Part shown: positions 7,575-11,360 of the stretch, piece after piece
How the letters are laid out: the number at the start of each line of letters is the position of its first letter
Position numbering within the stretch: the stretch's first letter is position 1
Assembly (NCBI GenBank): GCA_905214155.1
Contig: CAJMLC010000050.1
Span: 1 to 11,360, forward strand
From: an uncultured bacterium
GTDB taxonomy: Bacteria; Bacillota; Clostridia; Oscillospirales; Oscillospiraceae
Reading direction: 5' to 3'
DNA: 11,360 nucleotides
The notes under the pieces: model-generated
The model's input: only the letters and a program-made list of their open reading frames with translations
Database searches by the model: none
Told to the model about the DNA's origin: nothing
Translations under genes and position numbers: made by a program

Positions 7575-8466
7575 AGCCGTCCTGTTTGTTCTGCTGCCGC
7601 AGATAGACGATGCTGAAAATCGCAAGCAAAATTGCCCAGATCGTGCCGACCGTGGCGGCCTTGCCCATGTTCCAGTTTTTGAACGCCGTCGTGTACACCT
7701 CGATGGAGAGCGTCGTCGTCGCCCGCGCGGGGCCGCCCTGCGCCATCGTCCACGGCAGGTCGAAATGCTGCAAGTTGCCGATCAGGCCGAGGATGAACAC
7801 CAGCACCGCCGTCTGCTTCATGCCGGGCAGAATGATGTGCCAGAACGTCGTCCAGTTGTTCGCGCCGTCGATGTGCGCGGCCTCGATCTGGTCGAGCGAC
7901 ACGCTCTGCAAACCGCCGAGCAGGAACGCCATGTACCACGGCAGCATCTGCCACGTGCGCGCGATGATCACGCAGAGCAGCGCCGTGTTCGTCTGGCCGA
8001 GCCACGGAATCCCGGTTTCCAAAATCCCAAGCGCTTTCAGAATACTATTTAGAATACCGTACTGGCCATTAAAGATCCAGCTCCAGAGGAAGCCGATGGC
8101 CGTGCCGGGAATGATCCAGTTTACGAGGGTCACGCCGCGCAGAAATTCTGCGCCCTTGAACCCCTGATTCAGGTCGATGGCCCAAATCATGCCGAGCGTA
8201 TAGGGTAAAACTGTGCTGCCGAGTACGAACAGCAGTGTCGTGATGAGTGTCTTGCCAAAGTAAGGGTCTTTGAAGACCTTGGCATAATTCGCGAAGGCGA
8301 CAAATTTATAATCGGGATATATCAGGGAGCGGTCGGTAAAGCTGGTGATGACCGCGTCGACAAAGGGATACAGGATAATGGCGAGGAATACCGCCAGACC
8401 CGGCACGATCAGCAAAAAGCCCATCTGGGAGTCTGTCAGCCCGCGTCCGTTTTTCAGTTGTTTCAT
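7573..8466 (-). CDS. ABC sugar transporter permease, MalF-type (CUT1)
   Basis: This 297-residue membrane subunit pairs with the downstream permease in a carbohydrate ABC importer. The N-terminus (MKQLKNGRGLTDSQMGF, then LLIVPGLAVFLAIILYPF) is typical: a short cytoplasmic stretch, then the first membrane helix. The EAA coupling loop is at 195-214, EAAHIDGANNWTTFWHIILP. The GGP motif at 244-246 in TMAQGGPA, followed by TTLSIEVYTTAF, is characteristic of CUT1 MalF-like permeases. I chose ATG at 8466 because GGAGG lies seven bases upstream (8474-8478). The frame is open further to 8559, but that extension is Gly/Pro/Ser-rich and overlaps a stem-loop. No ATPase gene is visible nearby, so a shared ATPase encoded elsewhere is likely. 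Confidence 0.94.
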   Translation of the reverse strand: MKQLKNGRGLTDSQMGFLLIVPGLAVFLAIILYPFVDAVITSFTDRSLIYPDYKFVAFANYAKVFKDPYFGKTLITTLLFVLGSTVLPYTLGMIWAIDLNQGFKGAEFLRGVTLVNWIIPGTAIGFLWSWIFNGQYGILNSILKALGILETGIPWLGQTNTALLCVIIARTWQMLPWYMAFLLGGLQSVSLDQIEAAHIDGANNWTTFWHIILPGMKQTAVLVFILGLIGNLQHFDLPWTMAQGGPARATTTLSIEVYTTAFKNWNMGKAATVGTIWAILLAIFSIVYLRQQNKQDG

Positions 8467-8473
8467 GCTGGAA

Positions 8474-8478
8474 CCTCC
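8474..8478 (-). promoter_or_regulatory. Ribosome binding site deciding the first permease start
   Basis: GGAGG on the minus strand is followed by seven bases and ATG at 8466. This favours the 297-residue product over the longer open frame beginning at 8559, which has no comparable signal at proper spacing. Confidence 0.85.
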
Positions 8479-8507
8479 GTTCTGCGGCTTTCCGCCGGGT
8501 CGCTTGC

Positions 8508-8541
8508 CGCTCCCCCCGGCGCTTATGAGCCGGGAGGAGCG
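8508..8541 (-). promoter_or_regulatory. Intercistronic stem-loop between binding protein and permease genes
   Basis: Bases 8508-8520 pair with 8529-8541: 12 pairs with one C/A mismatch around an 8-base loop (minus strand CGCTCCTCCCGGC and GCCGGGGGGAGCG). No T-run follows, so it is not a complete terminator. Stem-loops in this place after binding-protein genes are known to stabilise the upstream message or reduce read-through, giving more binding protein than permease. That role here is inferred. Confidence 0.65.
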
Positions 8542-8560
8542 AGGGAAAAGGAATTGCAAA

Positions 8561-9919
8561 TTACAGTGCGTTTAAGCGGGCAGCCATATCGGTGACAGCC
8601 TGCTCCGCGGTCTTCTGACCGAGCAGCGCGTACTGCAGCTCTTCGGTGATGATGGTCTTGATCTCGCTGGCGTTGGCCATGCGGGCGGTCTCCTCGAGAC
8701 GGGCCGTGGCCGTGGCCTGCAGGAAGCCGTTCAGATAGGCGTCGTTCTTGACCTCATCCTTGGCAGCCATACTCTTGGTGACAGGAGGCATACCGTTGTT
8801 CTCGAAGTAGTCCATGGCGACCTCGTCGCTGACAAGGGTCTTCGCCAGTTCGGCAGCTTCCTGCTGATACTCGGAGTTCTGGAACGTGACAAGCATGTGG
8901 CCCCACATGGTGGACTGCGGCTGATCGCCTGCGTTCAGAACCGGGCGAGACATTGCAGAGCAGACCTTGACAACGTCTTCCGGCGCAACGCCATTGTTGA
9001 CGGCCTGTCCCTTGGCGACGACCGCGTCGTCATAGAACGCGACCTGCCCCTGCGCGAACATCTGGCGCGCTTCGCCGCGGCCGGTGTCCATCGCGATGTA
9101 GCCTTCGTTCATAAGCTTCTGGTACCACTCGACGCACTTCACAGCCGCGTCAGAGTCGATGGCAACGGTGCCGTCCTCGTTGAAGATCGCGCCGCCGAAC
9201 GTCCACAGCCAGGGCATGAAGTCGCCCGCGCAGGTGGCGTCCTTGGTGGAGACAGCGTAGGGGATGATGTTGGCGTCATAGGCCTTGATGTCGGCCATGC
9301 ACTGCTCGAACTCTTCAATCGTGGTGGGCACGGTGTCCCAACCGGCGGCGGCCAGGATCTCGGGGTTGTAGATCATGGTGATGGACGCCATGCTCCACGG
9401 CAGGCCGAGCTGCTTGCCGTCGATGTTGCCGACGTCGAGCGCAGACTGCTCAAAGTTTTCCTTCAGATAATCCTCGCCGAGGATCTCGTTCCAGTCGGCC
9501 AGCACGCCAGCGGCCGCGATGGTGTTGAAGATGCCGATATCGGCCTGCGCCAGGTCGAGCTGCTCGCCGCCCTGCGTCCGGATGAGGAGCTGCTGCGCAG
9601 TGTCGGCCCAGGTCCAGCCAACCCACGTCACGGTGTTGCCGGAGGCATCTTCGTATGCCTTCATCATGCGGCCGAAGATGTCCTTGCTGGCCTCTTCCTC
9701 GCCGGACCAACCGGCCCAGACGATGTTCTTGCCGCCCTCGGCAGCGGGTTCGGATGCATTGGAGTCATCCGCGGTGTTGTCCGCAGCGTCGTCTTTCGCG
9801 GTATCGGTAGTAGTGGTTTCTGCGGTGTCTGCCGCAGTGTCGTCCTTCGGGGGCGTTGCACAGGCCGCAAGGCTCAGGCACAGCACGACCGCCAGAAGCA
9901 ATGCAAGAAGTTTTTTCAT
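8561..9919 (-). CDS. Sugar ABC transporter solute-binding lipoprotein (family 1)
   Basis: A 452-residue extracellular binding protein that captures a sugar or oligosaccharide and delivers it to the two downstream permeases. The N-terminus MKKLLALLLAVVLCLSLAAC is a lipoprotein signal with lipobox LAAC, so Cys20 would be lipidated and the protein tethered to the membrane. Residues about 22-65 form an acidic Thr/Ala/Asp-rich flexible linker. The rest matches family 1 (MalE-like) binding proteins: IVWAGWSGEE start, LGLPWSMASITMIYNPEIL, a TIEEFEQCMADIK stretch, MFAQGQVAF, and NNGMPPV near the end. ATG at 9919 is preferred because it begins the signal peptide directly. ATG at 9928 in the same frame would add MTN. 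The AAAGGA at 9931-9936 is eleven bases from the first and two from the second, so it does not settle the choice. The ligand is unknown. Confidence 0.95.
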   Translation of the reverse strand: MKKLLALLLAVVLCLSLAACATPPKDDTAADTAETTTTDTAKDDAADNTADDSNASEPAAEGGKNIVWAGWSGEEEASKDIFGRMMKAYEDASGNTVTWVGWTWADTAQQLLIRTQGGEQLDLAQADIGIFNTIAAAGVLADWNEILGEDYLKENFEQSALDVGNIDGKQLGLPWSMASITMIYNPEILAAAGWDTVPTTIEEFEQCMADIKAYDANIIPYAVSTKDATCAGDFMPWLWTFGGAIFNEDGTVAIDSDAAVKCVEWYQKLMNEGYIAMDTGRGEARQMFAQGQVAFYDDAVVAKGQAVNNGVAPEDVVKVCSAMSRPVLNAGDQPQSTMWGHMLVTFQNSEYQQEAAELAKTLVSDEVAMDYFENNGMPPVTKSMAAKDEVKNDAYLNGFLQATATARLEETARMANASEIKTIITEELQYALLGQKTAEQAVTDMAARLNAL

Positions 9920-9949
9920 GTTTGTCATTTTCCTTTCTTTGTTTCATTT

Positions 9950-9978
9950 ATCATAGCATTTCTGCTCTGATTCCTCAA
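9950..9978 (-). promoter_or_regulatory. Sigma-A-type promoter of the binding protein and transporter genes
   Basis: The minus strand carries TTGAGG (9978-9973), a 17-base spacer, and TATGAT (9955-9950) preceded by TGC, an extended -10. The -35 element contains the TGA stop codon of the upstream oxidoreductase. Transcription would start near 9943, leaving a leader of about 24 bases before ATG at 9919. This allows the transporter to be expressed separately from the oxidoreductase, though no terminator separates them. Confidence 0.7.
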
Positions 9979-11360
9979 TACACGCGGATCCCGTAGATCA
10001 CGGGCGGTCTCCCGCCCCACGTTTCCCGGATCTCCATGCGCAGCGCGCGGATGCGCGCCCCCTGCGGGAGCGGTACGGTGACGAGCCGCTGGTGCTGGTC
10101 GTGCAGCTCTGCGAGCTGTACGGACTCGCCGGTTTCCAGTTCCGCCGTCAGTGCCAGTTCCTTCGCCAGACTGACGGGCATGCCCTGCCGCGCCGCAAAG
10201 AAGTGGCTCTTTTCCCAATGGCTTGTGTGGCTGCTCGGCAGTTCCATCGTCAGATCCGGGTCGAGATAGAGCCGCACCTCGCGCGCCGATACCGGCGCAT
10301 CCCAGCGAAGCTCTGCCCACGGATCCTCATCCTCTGGCGCGGCAATCCATGCGTTCGGCCCGCCCCACGGGCGGCTTTCCCCAGAGACAAGCTGCTCCGC
10401 GCCATAGAGCGCCGCGTCCTGATACCATGCACGCGGCTCATAGAGCTCCGGCAATCCGCTGCGTCCACAGAGAAAGCCGGTTCGTATCCGGTCGCAAACA
10501 ACCAGTTCCACACCCGGCGCAGGCTCAAATCCCCAGATACAGAAGGCGTTTTCTTCTGTAATTTCCGCTTCGATCATCTGGATGCCCTGTTGAAGCTCCC
10601 ATTGCCGCTGCGTTGTTTGTGTACCAATGTTCAGCCGATTTGGCAGCTTTGCACTTCCGCAGCGTGCGCGAAGCGTCGTCGCCCGCTCGGCGTGCATCTC
10701 GATCTGGATACGCCTGCCGGGGGCTGCCGGGAACGCCACAAAGCCGCCGTCTTTCAGAGAAATCCGTCCGATCGTCTCGCCGGAGCGGCCGTTATGTACG
10801 CTGCTGGCAGAAACGACCGCTTGTTTTGCAAGGTCTTCCGGGTCGTCGATGGCCGCGCCGGGGAGGAGCATATCGTCCCGCGCCAGCGTCCGGCGGATCG
10901 CCTCGATCTCCCGCGCATCCAGCTCCGCCGGGGCCTTTCCGGCTTGCAGACACGCGGCGGCCAGCGTTCCCGCTACCTGCCCGGACAGGGCGCAGGTATT
11001 CATCACGCGGCTGGAAAAGAATACGCTTCGTTCCACACCGATGATGCGCCCGGCGAACAGCAGATTGGGAACCTGCCGATTGTATAGGCAGCGCAGCGGG
11101 ATCTGGTAAACGTTCACAGGTGTCTGCACACAGTTTTCTTCGCTGGAATCATACATTCCGCCCGACGGATGCGCGTCGACATACCAGCCGCCATAGAACG
11201 CCCCATCCGGAAACGTCCGCTGCGACAGGATGTCCTGTTCCGTCAGGCAGTATTCCGTCTGCATCCGGCGGCTCTCGCGCTTACCGGGGATCGAGCCGAT
11301 CCAGTCGAGCGTATAGCAGTCCGCGTCAAACTTCCCGCTGTTTTTCACATAGTTCCAGAC
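9975..11360 (-). CDS. FAD-dependent oxidoreductase, C-terminal part (5' end outside window)
   Basis: The last 461 residues of a flavoprotein of the FAD_oxidored type; the frame is open through the right edge, so the N-terminal dinucleotide-binding fold is not seen. Family signatures in the visible part, by fragment residue: DWIGSIPGKRESRRM (about 19-33), FPDGAFYGGWYVDAHPSGG (about 50-68), YQIPLRCLYNRQVPNLLFAGRIIGV (about 84-108), and SSRVMNTCALSGQVAGTLAA (about 115-134), which closes the FAD-binding fold. After about residue 185 comes a beta-rich extension of some 275 residues ending in VTVPLPQGARIRALRMEIRETWGG, resembling a galactose-binding jelly roll. Oxidoreductases of this group often sit beside sugar transporters in Bacillota, but their reactions are mostly unassigned. 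The next gene starts 55 bases on, without a terminator. Oxidation or reduction of a sugar or glycoside is a guess. Confidence 0.88.
   Translation of the reverse strand, partial: VWNYVKNSGKFDADCYTLDWIGSIPGKRESRRMQTEYCLTEQDILSQRTFPDGAFYGGWYVDAHPSGGMYDSSEENCVQTPVNVYQIPLRCLYNRQVPNLLFAGRIIGVERSVFFSSRVMNTCALSGQVAGTLAAACLQAGKAPAELDAREIEAIRRTLARDDMLLPGAAIDDPEDLAKQAVVSASSVHNGRSGETIGRISLKDGGFVAFPAAPGRRIQIEMHAERATTLRARCGSAKLPNRLNIGTQTTQRQWELQQGIQMIEAEITEENAFCIWGFEPAPGVELVVCDRIRTGFLCGRSGLPELYEPRAWYQDAALYGAEQLVSGESRPWGGPNAWIAAPEDEDPWAELRWDAPVSAREVRLYLDPDLTMELPSSHTSHWEKSHFFAARQGMPVSLAKELALTAELETGESVQLAELHDQHQRLVTVPLPQGARIRALRMEIRETWGGRPPVIYGIRVY

Noticed and set aside
6679..8052. A 457-codon open frame on the plus strand
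   Set aside because: It is antisense to both permeases and reads as an Arg/Asp/Glu/His-rich sequence with no domain; the minus strand encodes well-conserved permeases.
8467..8559. N-terminal extension of the first permease starting at 8559
   Set aside because: It overlaps the intercistronic stem-loop, is Gly/Pro/Ser-rich, and lacks a ribosome binding site, whereas ATG at 8466 has GGAGG at seven bases and begins a typical permease N-terminus.
8897..9970. A 357-codon open frame on the plus strand
   Set aside because: It is antisense to the binding-protein gene, which has an intact lipoprotein signal and family motifs; the plus-strand product shows none.
11346..11348. GTG as start codon of the oxidoreductase
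   Set aside because: The frame stays open to the right edge (VWNYVKNSG) and the visible part lacks the N-terminal FAD-binding fold, so this GTG is an internal Val codon.

Overview
The window looks like chromosome of an anaerobic, gut- or rumen-type Clostridia (Bacillota) of fairly high GC, judged by eye. The clues are a Gram-positive lipoprotein-type sugar-binding protein, strong AGGAGG ribosome binding sites, a secreted multi-domain surface protein that ends in an SLH cell-wall-binding module, and GC-rich third codon positions. No marker gene is present, so the lineage is an inference. Every gene I can support is on the minus strand, so transcription runs from high to low coordinates. Both edges cut a gene.

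Right part (6730-11360): a sugar-uptake block. First comes the C-terminal part of an FAD-dependent oxidoreductase with an extra beta-rich C-terminal region (9975-11360, N-terminus outside the window). Then come a lipoprotein solute-binding protein (8561-9919) and two CUT1-type ABC sugar permeases (7573-8466 and 6730-7560). No ATPase gene is visible, as in systems that share an ATPase encoded elsewhere. A good sigma-A-like promoter overlaps the oxidoreductase stop codon (9950-9978), so the transporter can probably be transcribed on its own. A GC-rich stem-loop lies between the binding protein and the first permease, and a rho-independent terminator (6657-6701) follows the second permease.

Middle (6534-6729): a 196-base intergenic region holding that terminator, two abutting perfect palindromes (6609-6629 and 6630-6647), and the strong ribosome binding site of the next gene.

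Left part (1-6533): one continuous frame of at least 2177 codons, still open at the left edge. It encodes a secreted giant. In order I see a signal peptide, a LamG-like beta-sandwich, a cellulase N-terminal Ig-like domain with a GH9-like catalytic domain, Ig-like domains including a Big_2, two unassigned beta-sandwich modules, a zinc carboxypeptidase (M14) with all metal ligands and the catalytic Glu, another beta-rich region, a FIVAR helical module, Cys-pair repeats, a Pro/Thr linker and the start of an SLH domain. A glycosidase-like and a carboxypeptidase domain on one wall-anchored chain suggest an enzyme for glycoprotein, glycopeptide or peptidoglycan-like material, with released sugars perhaps taken up by the neighbouring transporter. 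That functional link is inference. This protein is the most unusual object in the window.
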